From Myrmaecium sp. VS I D KN 1 (Eukaryota; Ascomycota; Dothideomycetes; Valsariales; Valsariaceae): a stretch of DNA of 64,000 bases. Of the stretch, positions 33,526 to 44,200 are shown one piece after another. How positions within the stretch are numbered: position 1 is the first letter of the stretch; the number at the start of each line of letters is the position of its first letter. The notes beneath the pieces were generated by a model. That model ran no database searches. It saw only the letters and a program-made list of their open reading frames with translations, and had not been told where the DNA came from. The DNA is taken from contig JADQAV010000047.1 of NCBI GenBank assembly GCA_019775845.1, positions 124,001 through 188,000 on the forward strand. Direction: 5' to 3'. Both the position numbers and the translations under genes were made by a program.

Positions 33526-35018
33526 GCGAGATAGGTATGTGTGTCATACGGCTATCACATATCAACACCCAGACATGTAGGTAGGTATCGAGTTTACCCG
33601 ATTTACTACGTACCTGTACACATCACGCGTCCGCATCCGCATACCCGTTCCAGCGCCGAGATCGGAAGACATACGACGATCTGTAGGTAGTCTTTTCTGG
33701 TGCACGCAGTATACGCGGGCTTCCGTTTTTGCGACGGCAATCGTGGAGGTATATGTATGTCCATACGCTATACGGCCGGCGGCACGAGGTTTGTTTACTT
33801 TGGTTTGTTTACGCTGTTTGTTTTATCTTTTCTTGTTTGGGCTTCATAGATTGTCTGGATCATTATGATGATGATGGGATCTCGTTTCTTGCCATCTCCT
33901 CCCTTCCTGGCCCGCCGTCGCTACCGTACATATCTTCTTCCCCCTGGAGAGGACGAGAGAACGAGGCGGCGAGGTACGGCTTCGTTGGGAGAGGTTTGAG
34001 GGGGAGGTGACTCTTATAACTACTTTGATTTCGGAAGCTTAATGAACTCAGTGATGAGTGAACAACGCCTGCTTCGGGCCATTGTACATAAGTACATACT
34101 GAGAAATCGATATATGCCACGCAGCGAAGAATCGTGTGGAGGAGCCTCATTAACATCCTATACATACGACGTACGCTAATAGGAATAAGGTTCTTATCGT
34201 TATATCGCCAGAGATGAATTTCCAAACGCTGCTCGGAGACGATGTTGGAGACTGACCGGGCAACAATGCTTTCTTGTCAGGATGGCGTCGACCGTATATC
34301 CTGTGCTTAATGATACTATATTGATATCAACATACCCAGCGCAACGCCTGAGGAAGAAATTCTATATCTCTGCATAATCCATAACCTCCTTCGACGTGAC
34401 ATGAACGAAGAACTGCTCAAGCTTCATGCCGCTCCGTTCGAGTTGAGCGGGCCTTTCTCTCGTTTCTTGAAACGGAACCGTCTTGCTATCATCAGCAATC
34501 ACATCGAACTTTGAATCCTTCTCATTCTTTTCTTCAGCCGCACGCACGCCGTGTAAGCCTCTCTCTCGCCGGAATCCAAGAACGTGTGTGTTTGTGTGGT
34601 GGTGCATCATCCTCATCTCCCCACCAAATGCCGCTCACTCTTCCTTCGCATATCGCGAGATATAAGGCAATCAATACCGATATTTTCCATATTTGGAAGA
34701 AGAAGGGACAGTATAAGATCAGAAGCATAGTAGTGGCGAACAGGAAGATAGCGAACAGTGCAATCCACGTTGATTCTCAACGGCGGCAGAGCAACGAGCA
34801 GATCGTCAAGCGCATGAATCGGCGAAGAGGTTGAAAGAATCAGAGAAACGAACTTGCAAGCGTCTCTTGTTCCTGCATTCTGAAGCTGTGAAGTGAATAC
34901 CGAATGAATTGATGTCTGCAAGCGTGCCCCTCCGAAGAATTTCGATATGCACATCCACCACTACTACCCGTAAAACCACCCGGGTCGAGAACGCCGTGGA
35001 AAGTGACCCACCTCCCAA

Positions 35019-38000
35019 TCACACACGTCGTGCACTTCCTTCACCCACCTCCACCACCCTCCCGGACGCCTTCCGCTCTCCAAAGTTGTGCAGTCGCTCG
35101 CCGACAAGATACACCTCGTCCCGGATGATCCTCCTCCACCGCTTCGTCGCCCGTAACATCTCGTTACACCCCCAGCCCAGCGCCGCCACCCCCAGCAGCG
35201 CCGGATATGCGAACCGGAACACCAACCGCCGGACGAGCGGATCTACCGCGTTGCCGCCGGACCAGACGTGCAACACAGCCTGCGCCGTGGCGGCGGGAGC
35301 TCCCATGAGCACGATGAATGCGACGAGTGCGGGGATGATGAACCCTCGCGTGGCGATGCGGACGCTGGGACGCCCGTACCCGTCGCGGACAACGGCCCGA
35401 AGAGCGCGAGTGAGGATCGGTGTGCGGCCCCAGATAACGATGCGGGCTAAGACTCGAGCGTAGAGAATGCCAACGGTCCAGTCCTGGACGATGTGGACGA
35501 CGTGCTCTTGATCCGGGTCGATGAAAGAGTGCAGAGGAAGCAGGATGTAGCACTCGAGGACGAAAGCGAAGAGGACGGGGAGTACGACGAGCAAGGCGGT
35601 GTAAACGTAGATACAGGAGCTGACGAGGACGGTATATCTCTTGACGGTCGCTGCGAATTTGATGATAGTGGTTAAGCAAGTGCTGCGCAGGGAGCCGTTG
35701 AGCGCTTGGCTGATGACCCGATGCTTCACGCATGCATACAAGATGGCTCCGAGCACGTACACACCGAGGGAGAATGCATAGATGTCGTTAATGTCGCGCA
35801 TGTCGGGTACAATGCATGATAAAGCCCATCGACCAAACAGCAAAGGTAGTATGGTAGCACCAAGGCCTGTTGTTGCTGCGAAGAACCAGATACTCAGGAC
35901 GAACAGCGCGACACGCAGGCGGAACCACGTAGGAATATAAACCTTGGTGACCATGCCAGATGAGCGAGCATGCACACCTTCATCTGGCTTACCATCCAAC
36001 CTTCTGTTGTTCCGATCAACTTCCACAAAGACCGGGTGCCCTTTTGGAATCCGGACTTGATCAGACGCTGGAGCCCTCACGAACTTTCCATGGAACTTGA
36101 GGTTTCCTGCCGAACTGTCTGCTCCCCTCTCTTCCTGTGCATCTTCGCCATGTGGTTCCTTTGCTTCGTCAGCCCGGCGCTTGAAAACCCTCTGCCAGAG
36201 CGGACGTTCATCATAAAGCTGCTCATCTTCATTCTTGTCGCCGAACAGGAAATCTGAAAGTCGCAAGACTCTAGCACATTTGCGAAACCACCATTGGTAC
36301 ATCGTATGGAGGCCATCAGAGGGCTTGGTTACCCGGATGATGAAGGGCGTCAAGAAATTGTAGAAGAGTAAATCCAAGGGGAATTCGACCGACGGAATGT
36401 GAGAGGCCCAATGGATAGGGAAGATGCCCGGGAAAGAATAATTGAGACTCCAGATTACACCACCGAGACAAACGATGACTAGCGTTCCGTAGACTAAAGC
36501 GCTGAAAGCAATCTTGCGAAGTTGCGTACTAACCGGGCGTTCGAGGACATCTCGAACCGGATGGAACGTCGGATCATCAGGATCTCTGATGAAATATAAC
36601 ACCCCGGTTCGCATGATCTTGCGGCACATAGATACAAACAATGCAAAATGAAACATATAGCAGGTGCCTACGAACCAGTGTACGAATCCTGAAATCCAAG
36701 GGCTGCTAACTGTGAAGTGATAGCGCGTAGAGAGCGTCGTCCCTTCGAAAAGGGGAAGCGTAGCAACATCTAGAAGGATGCCGCAATATAACGGGAAAGT
36801 CAGCATCTCAATGCTGATGATCAGGATGACTTTCAACACGCCGCCAGCTTGTTGCAGAATGTCGATGACTACATTTTCCACTCTTCTGGCCTGTTCGGTC
36901 GTAGAAAATGGAGCCCCGCGACGAAGATATAGTGTGCCGGCAACAGTAAAGAATAAATAGCCGATGAGAATAGCGATCGCCCGGTCTTGCGAGCTCCACT
37001 GATCCAAAGAAGGTTCGACAGGCGGAGGAGCCGAGCCTAGACTCAGAGTGATTTTGTAGCCTTTGGAATTCCATAGGATGATTAGAGCGTCTCGTATACG
37101 AGCTATGGTGGAGGCTATCACTGAGGAAATGGTTTCTGCAGCCGAGAAAGCCACGTTGCTTGACGAGTCGCTAGACCAAAGAGCAATGAAATCTCCAGTG
37201 CTGTTCAAAGTGCGTGATATTTGTGCTTGGACTGTTCGCAATGCGGCATGAGAGTTCATGGAGAATCCGGCCCAATCGCTTGCTGGAGAGGCGGTCACTG
37301 ATAGGTAAAGCTTCATCAAGCGACCCAATGCGGATTCCGCCATTGACTTGGCTGGGGCTGCGATGAGAACAATTGGCCGGTGAGCGGTCTCATAAGAGGA
37401 CGTCCAGCTGAGGGTAAACATCATCATGAGGACCCGGAACCCAAAGGAGGCCCAGGTGGTGATCCAAAATACGCAAAGACCGCCAAGGAACAGTGACGAA
37501 TCCACGAGGAAGTCAGCGAAGCTGGAGAGCAATTGCAGAGGTAATCGGATTAGCAGCGAAACCGGGCTTCCGACAAGCAACAAGACCATCTTGCCCCAGA
37601 GGTACGGGACCCAGACGGCTAGGGCAAGGGTAGCTGATATAAGTACCGCACTGAAACAGGCGTTCTGCACGAGACCAATAAGTGGGCCTTGCATGCCAAT
37701 AAGCTCCAATATCCCTTCTAGGTCCTCAGCATCATCTATGGCCTCCTGGTCGTTGAGATCGATTCCCGCTTGAGCAGCAGCGGCAGCCACTTCCGGATCC
37801 TGAGCAGCCGCATTATCCTCCGCATTTGCAGGCTGGCCCTCCACCACAGGTACGAAAGGAGCTTCATCGGCAAAGTCTTGAATAATGTGCTCGTCCTGGG
37901 GTTCCGCTTCTGGAGCATTCCCACGATCAGTAATGTCGATATCACCCCAAAACCAGTTGAAGGTACGGTCCCAGAGGCTAGCCGGCGGAGCTTCATTCGA

Positions 38001-40067
38001 CGCATTCGAGTCCGTGTTACCCTCGTTCTGGATCTCCGAGCTCAGTCCTTGCGCGGACGGACCCTGAGATGACGCAGCAGTGCCGTGGTCATATTCCTCA
38101 TGACCTTCTAGCAAGGGCTCTGGATTTTGCATCCCTTGATCTCGTTCGATCGTGTTAGGATGATCATCCCATTCCCGAGGATGGACATGGTCATGAGTGT
38201 TATCAGGACTCTCAGATAGTCGACGTCCCTGCTCCGGCGGCATCGCAACATCACGATCTGCAGAACCATGAATGTTGTCCGAAACGTGGTCCCGGGTTTC
38301 ATCAGAGCGGAAGGCATCATTAGTAGCCCAGTCCCCTTCAGCAATACTGGGCCCATTTGGAGGGACGCGTTGCCAGCTCGAGTTGCTGTGGTCGCTTGAC
38401 TGCTCCGCTTCTTGATCATCATCCCGTCGTAGTAGCATGAGGCGGTTCCGCAAGTCCTCCAGTCGTCGTCGAACATGACGATCAACGGCCGAGTGCGCTT
38501 GTGTTTCAGCTACGTTCCCTTCCGAAGCCGCCGAAGCATCCAAGGCGCTTCCGCCGGAACTGTGCACATACGAACTCTCCCCAAAGAGCTTGCTGTGCTG
38601 CCAGACCAAAGCCAGCATCTCGTTTGCTATTTCCGCTTCCATTTCTGGCATTTCACCCAACAAGCGGTCGACTTCCTCCAAGTTCCGCCTTCGAAGAGCG
38701 TCGCGGAGTATAGCAGGGAGATATTCTGTCAACTCTAGAGCATGGTTGCGTATGTTATCTGACACGAATCCGGTCCTACTGGTGCTCGGGGATGGAGACG
38801 TGTGCTCTTCATGATGACCCGACCCAGTCGCTTCATCGCCTTCACGTAGATGCTCACGGTCATCCTCGAAGTCCCAATCAGAACTAGACTGATCAGATTC
38901 GCCCATCTCGCCACCTGTTATAAACCGTGGATGCTCATCGATCTCGGAGTCTTCTTCATGTTCTTCCCCGTCCAGTTCAGCATCGTCATCCAGCTCTGCT
39001 TGGCCCATGTCAACGTCCGCATCAGCCTCCGGCTCCTGGTTCTCCACACCCATTCCAGCAAGGTTCATGATGGGCTGCTGCTGGACAACCCATTCGCGGA
39101 TGAGGAAGATCAAGATGAAGGCAACCACGACCAAGAGAGTGATGATCTGGCCTTCGAAGACATCGATGATAAACCGGTTGAGGACCGGAGAAGGAGTGAG
39201 AGATGTGAAGAAACCCACATCCGACAAAAGTGAAGATGCTGTCGCAACGGTCGAGTTGATGGGAGCGTCCACAGTAGAGTTGGTAGCTGTAGAGGCTGAA
39301 TAGCTTTGTGTAGCCGGCTGGATTCCGAGTAAGAAACGCTTGATCAAAGTAAGTGGAGATGGCTCTCCTGCACTCATATTGAGCGTCTGCGAAAATGGTG
39401 CCCAAACTGTCGGGGGTAGTAATGGTACACCTTCAACTGACGAATTTGCGGGTTTCGTACCATTTGCAGATTGAAGAGCAGCTGATACAACCGCAGATAA
39501 TATGTCTGAGACTGATGTATTCGCCAGTGGCGGCTGTAGCTGCCTGCTTGACTGCGGCTCTGGGAACGTGCTCTGCATCCAGCCCGCATCTCCGAACCAA
39601 AAGAGGGCCCTCCATACTACGCGCATACACCATGGCAAAACGAACAACCAAACTGTTAATACGAGAATGCCACGACACCACGTGAGGAGAAAATTGAGGA
39701 AATGTATAGCGGCTCGTCGCACGAATATGGCTGTAGGAATACGGTTGGGCATCTCCGGATGATAAAGCTTGGTAAAACGAAATGGTGTTTTGCAGAGCTC
39801 GCAATACTTCTTTTGCGAGTGTGAAAGCCATTCCATGAGGCAATCTTGGTGGACATATTTGATGCTCCCGCTGCATTTGCAAGGAAAGAAAAGCGGCTCG
39901 TCCGAAGTCCCCTCTCCCCGACAAATTCTACAAGTGTCCGGGTCATCACCAGCTCGATCGGAAGCATTGGTGCGCTTGTCATGTGCGGGATCGTTCATTA
40001 TGTCGACTGCCGGCTCAGAAGAGTTACCCGCAAGCATTTGACCGGGGCCACGAGAGCCTGCTTGCAT
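35019..40067 (-). CDS. doa10: Doa10/MARCH6-type RING-CH E3 ubiquitin ligase of ERAD
   Basis: Intronless, 1682 residues. The RING-CH (C4HC3) domain is at residues 46-92: C46, C49, C63, C65, H73, C76, C89 and C92 are all present (TCRICRGEGTSDE, FFPCKCSGSIKYVHQDCL, KKYCELCKTPFRF). Next is the first hydrophobic hairpin (about 115-160), and then many further hydrophobic segments in the second half, as expected for the roughly 14-span Doa10 topology. The last 35 residues contain EVYLVGERLHNFGE, the conserved C-terminal element that Doa10 and MARCH6 need for substrate turnover. Residues about 345-700 are acidic, low-complexity and probably disordered, making the protein longer than yeast Doa10 (1319) but normal for filamentous fungi. 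It marks misfolded ER, nuclear-envelope and Ac/N-degron proteins for proteasomal degradation. An open frame of 5 kb without introns stands out among its intron-containing neighbours. Confidence 0.96.
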   Translation of the reverse strand: MQAGSRGPGQMLAGNSSEPAVDIMNDPAHDKRTNASDRAGDDPDTCRICRGEGTSDEPLFFPCKCSGSIKYVHQDCLMEWLSHSQKKYCELCKTPFRFTKLYHPEMPNRIPTAIFVRRAAIHFLNFLLTWCRGILVLTVWLFVLPWCMRVVWRALFWFGDAGWMQSTFPEPQSSRQLQPPLANTSVSDILSAVVSAALQSANGTKPANSSVEGVPLLPPTVWAPFSQTLNMSAGEPSPLTLIKRFLLGIQPATQSYSASTATNSTVDAPINSTVATASSLLSDVGFFTSLTPSPVLNRFIIDVFEGQIITLLVVVAFILIFLIREWVVQQQPIMNLAGMGVENQEPEADADVDMGQAELDDDAELDGEEHEEDSEIDEHPRFITGGEMGESDQSSSDWDFEDDREHLREGDEATGSGHHEEHTSPSPSTSRTGFVSDNIRNHALELTEYLPAILRDALRRRNLEEVDRLLGEMPEMEAEIANEMLALVWQHSKLFGESSYVHSSGGSALDASAASEGNVAETQAHSAVDRHVRRRLEDLRNRLMLLRRDDDQEAEQSSDHSNSSWQRVPPNGPSIAEGDWATNDAFRSDETRDHVSDNIHGSADRDVAMPPEQGRRLSESPDNTHDHVHPREWDDHPNTIERDQGMQNPEPLLEGHEEYDHGTAASSQGPSAQGLSSEIQNEGNTDSNASNEAPPASLWDRTFNWFWGDIDITDRGNAPEAEPQDEHIIQDFADEAPFVPVVEGQPANAEDNAAAQDPEVAAAAAQAGIDLNDQEAIDDAEDLEGILELIGMQGPLIGLVQNACFSAVLISATLALAVWVPYLWGKMVLLLVGSPVSLLIRLPLQLLSSFADFLVDSSLFLGGLCVFWITTWASFGFRVLMMMFTLSWTSSYETAHRPIVLIAAPAKSMAESALGRLMKLYLSVTASPASDWAGFSMNSHAALRTVQAQISRTLNSTGDFIALWSSDSSSNVAFSAAETISSVIASTIARIRDALIILWNSKGYKITLSLGSAPPPVEPSLDQWSSQDRAIAILIGYLFFTVAGTLYLRRGAPFSTTEQARRVENVVIDILQQAGGVLKVILIISIEMLTFPLYCGILLDVATLPLFEGTTLSTRYHFTVSSPWISGFVHWFVGTCYMFHFALFVSMCRKIMRTGVLYFIRDPDDPTFHPVRDVLERPVSTQLRKIAFSALVYGTLVIVCLGGVIWSLNYSFPGIFPIHWASHIPSVEFPLDLLFYNFLTPFIIRVTKPSDGLHTMYQWWFRKCARVLRLSDFLFGDKNEDEQLYDERPLWQRVFKRRADEAKEPHGEDAQEERGADSSAGNLKFHGKFVRAPASDQVRIPKGHPVFVEVDRNNRRLDGKPDEGVHARSSGMVTKVYIPTWFRLRVALFVLSIWFFAATTGLGATILPLLFGRWALSCIVPDMRDINDIYAFSLGVYVLGAILYACVKHRVISQALNGSLRSTCLTTIIKFAATVKRYTVLVSSCIYVYTALLVVLPVLFAFVLECYILLPLHSFIDPDQEHVVHIVQDWTVGILYARVLARIVIWGRTPILTRALRAVVRDGYGRPSVRIATRGFIIPALVAFIVLMGAPAATAQAVLHVWSGGNAVDPLVRRLVFRFAYPALLGVAALGWGCNEMLRATKRWRRIIRDEVYLVGERLHNFGERKASGRVVEVGEGSARRV

Positions 40068-41217
40068 GAATGCGAACGCGAGATGGCGATAGATGCAGAG
40101 AGTTGGTAAAGTCGCAAGACGCGAGCAATAATGCCGCCGGTGGCAGTGTGATCTATCCTAGCATCGGAAATCGAGAAGGGAGGGTTATATGAGGCGTGTC
40201 ACTGGTATGCGGAACATGCGGAGCGGGAAGTCAAATCGTCGCGGACGGGACGGAAAACGGCTGATTACGGCGGCGAGAGATGAGCGTTCGATCAAAGAGC
40301 CGGAAGGTACGTTTGTCGAAGTGGCTTTAGTGAGACGTGACTTCTCTGGGTGACAAGAAGAGAGTAGAAGAGTTGGAAGGTAGGTCGAAAGGCAATAGGT
40401 AGGTACATACAAAGTATCCACCTACTTACTTACCTCCCGTCTCCCGTATCTAACGGCGATCCGGGTGATGATGACGGAAGTCGGCGTGCAAGTTCCGATA
40501 GGGATCCCCGCAGGACCCTATTGGTGCCTTGTTGCCTGTCACTCCAGTCTAGTCTGTCTTTTGGTATGCCTTCATGCTTTGGTGCCTTAGTGCCTGGTGT
40601 GAGGGGGGACCTGACGCAAGGCAGGGCAAGCTTCGACGAAACTGTTTGATGATTTCGTGAGTGAGCCGATCCTCCCACCTATCTTACAGAACAAAGCGCA
40701 GCTTCACAGTCACTTACTTAAGTACCAGTCGCGCATCTCGTCCTGTTGCATAACTACTATATATTTATCGCAAGTGGGCGACCTCGTCAGCGGCTCCAGG
40801 CGTTCCCTTTGGGGATCCACTGCCTTGCCCGGTGCTCCAGGAAGGAGGTAGTGGTGGACTGGTGGTGCCTCTGACGTACTGTATCCGCCTGTCCTTGGTA
40901 CTTTCCGGTTCCCAGCTCGCGTAAAGGGTATTGTAGTTACAAGTTGATCGCCAAACCAGATTTGCGCAGCAACTCTGACAAGATATTAACACCGCCAAAT
41001 CCCTACCTCTTCTCTCTCCCTCCTCTGCTGCCAAACGAATCTGACTTCACGCGTCAGTCTCTTCTTCGCTTTCGTGGGATCATCCTACCGCTAAGCTCTT
41101 TCGGGCTGAGGCAGGAGCATAGCGCACGTCGCTCATCATCACCGCTACTCCGCCAGTCGTTTTTACAGCAGAACAAGCACTGGATCGTGTGTCCGATCCC
41201 AGGCACAACCTCCCACA
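40068..41217. promoter_or_regulatory. Divergent promoter between doa10 and the tail-repeat membrane protein gene
   Basis: These 1.15 kb lie between two outward-pointing ATGs. They contain a TAGGTA/TACTTAC-rich patch at 40375-40436. No gene is supported. Confidence 0.65.
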
Positions 41218-44200
41218 ATGGCTGCCCAAATCAACGGGCGAGCGAAAAAGCCGAGGAAAGGGGAACTTAACGGCCATGCAAATGGTCACTTAGTCCCGCA
41301 CATCGATGGAAGCATCGGTCGGCCCCAGAAGTTGAGTAAGCCAAAGAAAAAGGGTGTACTCGCTTCTCTGGTCAGTGTCGCTATACGGTTTGTTGCCTCC
41401 TAGCTCTTCTCATCATATACCAATACTAATGTGGTCTTCCGTGGTAGGTTGGCAATATGGTATAGTCTGATCACCACGATCTTTCGATGCCCATCTTCGA
41501 TCTCGCAGCTGTCCGATACTTCGCCTGCGCTTTGCAAACCATACCTCCAGCTACGGGCGCACACTGCACCCTACGTCGATCCTTACTATGAGACCTATCT
41601 CGCACCACACGTCGAAAAAGTGCGCCCTCACGTTGACCGCATCAATCGCCACGTTTACACTCCCGCCTCTACTTTCGTTAGGCAAAACTACGAAAACTAT
41701 GGCAAACCCCGAGTTCTACAGCTCCAGGAGTACGCTCAAAAGGAGTGGGAACGGGTGGCAAAACCCCGGCTTGAGATTGCCCAGGGTAAAGCTAAGGCTC
41801 AATATGATGCGTATCTTGCACCACATATCTGTCGTGTATCAGATAGCATCGGGCCGCACTACAACTGGGTAAAGTCAACCGGCGTTGAACAGTACCACGG
41901 GACTTTGCTACCCGCCTATGAGTCTGCCCTACCTTATGCACGTCAGGGTTATGAACAAGGACATCACATCACTGTGGACGTTGTTTTCCCGTTCATTCGC
42001 TCCGCTAAAGACGCAACGATATACTTCCTCCAGCGCAAGGTTTGGCCCCAAGTCAGAGTACTCTATGGCGATAATGTCGAACCGCAGCTGGTCAGGATTA
42101 GCGAAAGGCTCGGCCGGTACAAGGACGGGAAGAAGTTGGAAGCAGCTGTTGAGAGTATTGACAGCGTTGCTGTTTCTTCGTCTTCCACTAAGTCTACCGT
42201 TACTTCACAGACGGCGACAGCTTCTGTTTCAGCGACTGAGCGCGCTTCCAATCCCGCTCAAGCCTCAACGACTGCGAAATATGATCCAGAAGAGGTTCAA
42301 CAGAACGTTCAAAACGACTTGAGAACTTGGCAAGAGAAGTTTGCGAAGGCGGCAGACAAGGGCTCCGAGGATTTGCAAGAACGGATCAAGGAGATCACTG
42401 ACCGGCAAATCGAGAATCAGGCCGGCGGTGTCGGAGAAGCCCTTGTAGTCAAGCTTGAAGAGGTGTCCAAGTCCGCAATTGCGAACCTGAAGGCAACCGT
42501 CCAGCAGTTGGTAGAAAAGACATCTGAAGAGACCTCTGAAGAAGAGCTCCACGCCCTTCTTGACCAAGCAGTCGCGGCGACGAGGTCTGCAGGAGCAGAA
42601 ATCAAGGATAACGCACAAGCTGTTCGTGCTTGGAAGCAAAGATACGATGATGAGACATATTCGCTTGTCAAAGCTGCTCTAGATTCTACACTTGAGGTCA
42701 TCGACAACATACGCGATCTCGGTCTGCAAGAAATCGGCATGCGCTGGGCTTGGATGGATGGCGTGACATACAAGGATTGGGCAAAATATCACGAACTCAG
42801 AAAGACATTCGATGAATGGCGGCGTGAGGTTGAGTCCGTTGCTATGGGACATGATGGGCTAGCCAAGGCGAAGGAAGAAGGCATTAAGGTCGAAGAAAAA
42901 GCCATGGCAATCGCGGAGGAAGCTGCAAAAGAGCTAATCAGGCTGAAGGACGTTGCTAAGTGGAAACTGTGGGCTGGAGACTCGAGCGATGACTTCAGCA
43001 ACAGAAATGTTCCGGCAAGGGTTTTCAAGGCAGCGCAACATGTGATGGACCAAGCCAGCGCCGCCAGTGAGTTCGTTGCTGGTACATCTACAGGAACAGC
43101 TGAGTCGATTGCGTCTTTGGCTTCCGAAAAGGGGGAAAGCATTGCTTCCAGCGTCTCTGCCGCGATTGTTGGCACTGAACCTGGCGTTGCCGAAAGCGTA
43201 GTCTCGCAAGTCAAGGATGCCGTTGTAGGCACCGAAACCCCACTTGCGCAGAGCTTTGCTTCCATGGCAAACTCCAAGGCGTCGGCAATTTCCTCCCAGA
43301 TATCGAATTCTATTGAACAGGCTGCTACGCAGATGTCACAAGCAGGTTCTGGGTCTATCAATGAAAAGGCCTCCGCTGCTGCCATTGCCGCGTCCGAGAA
43401 CATTGCATCCGCTGCGAGGAGCGTACAGAGCAAAGCCACTGAACCTGTTGGCGAGGATGCGTCGACAAAGATCATGTCAACTCTCTCCGAGGCATTTTCA
43501 GGCCTCGGCGCGGTATCTTCGGCGGCCTCTGTGACAGAGGATGCCGCTGAAGCTACCGTCAAGAAAGTTTGGGGAGGGGCTATGGCGCAGAGCGTCGTCA
43601 CTGCTAAAACGATTGTCTACGAAGATGATATTGTTGAAGACGATGATGACGAAACCTACTCGGAGAAGATACAAAGCATCATTAGTGGAGCTGGTGATCG
43701 CGCCGCAGCCCTGACCCAGGCGATTAATGACGCTCTCAAGCCCTCTAGCACCAGTCGGGGATCGGTAGAGTCCATCACCTCCTTAGCAAAGGAACAGTAC
43801 GAAAGCGCTTTGTCTGCTGCGTCCAGCGCACTTTACGGCACGGAGCAGGGCACAGCCGAAAGCTTGTCTAGTGTCGCTGCGGACAGATATGCCCAGGCTG
43901 TGACAGCGGCATCTTATGCAATCTACGGAAGGCCTACGCCTGTCCTATCCTCTGTTGCTGCTGAAGCTAGTTCCAGGTATGCTGATGCGGTCAGAGTTGC
44001 TGCGGAGCAATATTCGATTGCAAAATCCCGAGTTTCGCAGCAGATTTCCGGCACCCCCAAGCCTGTCCACCAACAGATGCTTTCGTCTGTCGAGGCCGCA
44101 TATTCCGGCTCGTTATCCTCAGCGAGCGCAAGGCTGCAGTCTGCTCTCAAGCACACCGATACGGTGAAGAGTTCTATAGCCGCGCCTGCTCAAAGCGTGT

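Larger units (their letters stand above)
21304..35018. other. Gene-poor region of about 13.7 kb upstream of the medusa-like gene
   Basis: I find no open frame here with recognisable family motifs, plausible codon bias or a consistent exon chain. The DNA is mixed: GC-rich low-complexity tracts (22.0-24.6 kb), many short tandem repeats and palindromes, one MITE-like element and one assembly gap. It separates the 5' end of the medusa-like gene from the 3' end of the Doa10 gene (both minus), so it likely carries the former's promoter and any long leader exons. A protein-like frame on the minus strand at 34362-34616 is too weak to call. Confidence 0.6.

Noticed and set aside
34362-34616. Minus-strand frame ending VTSKEVMDYAEI, somewhat protein-like
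   Set aside because: Only about 50 residues look plausible, codon use is not biased, no splice partners could be joined and no family is recognised. It could be a relic or a short gene.
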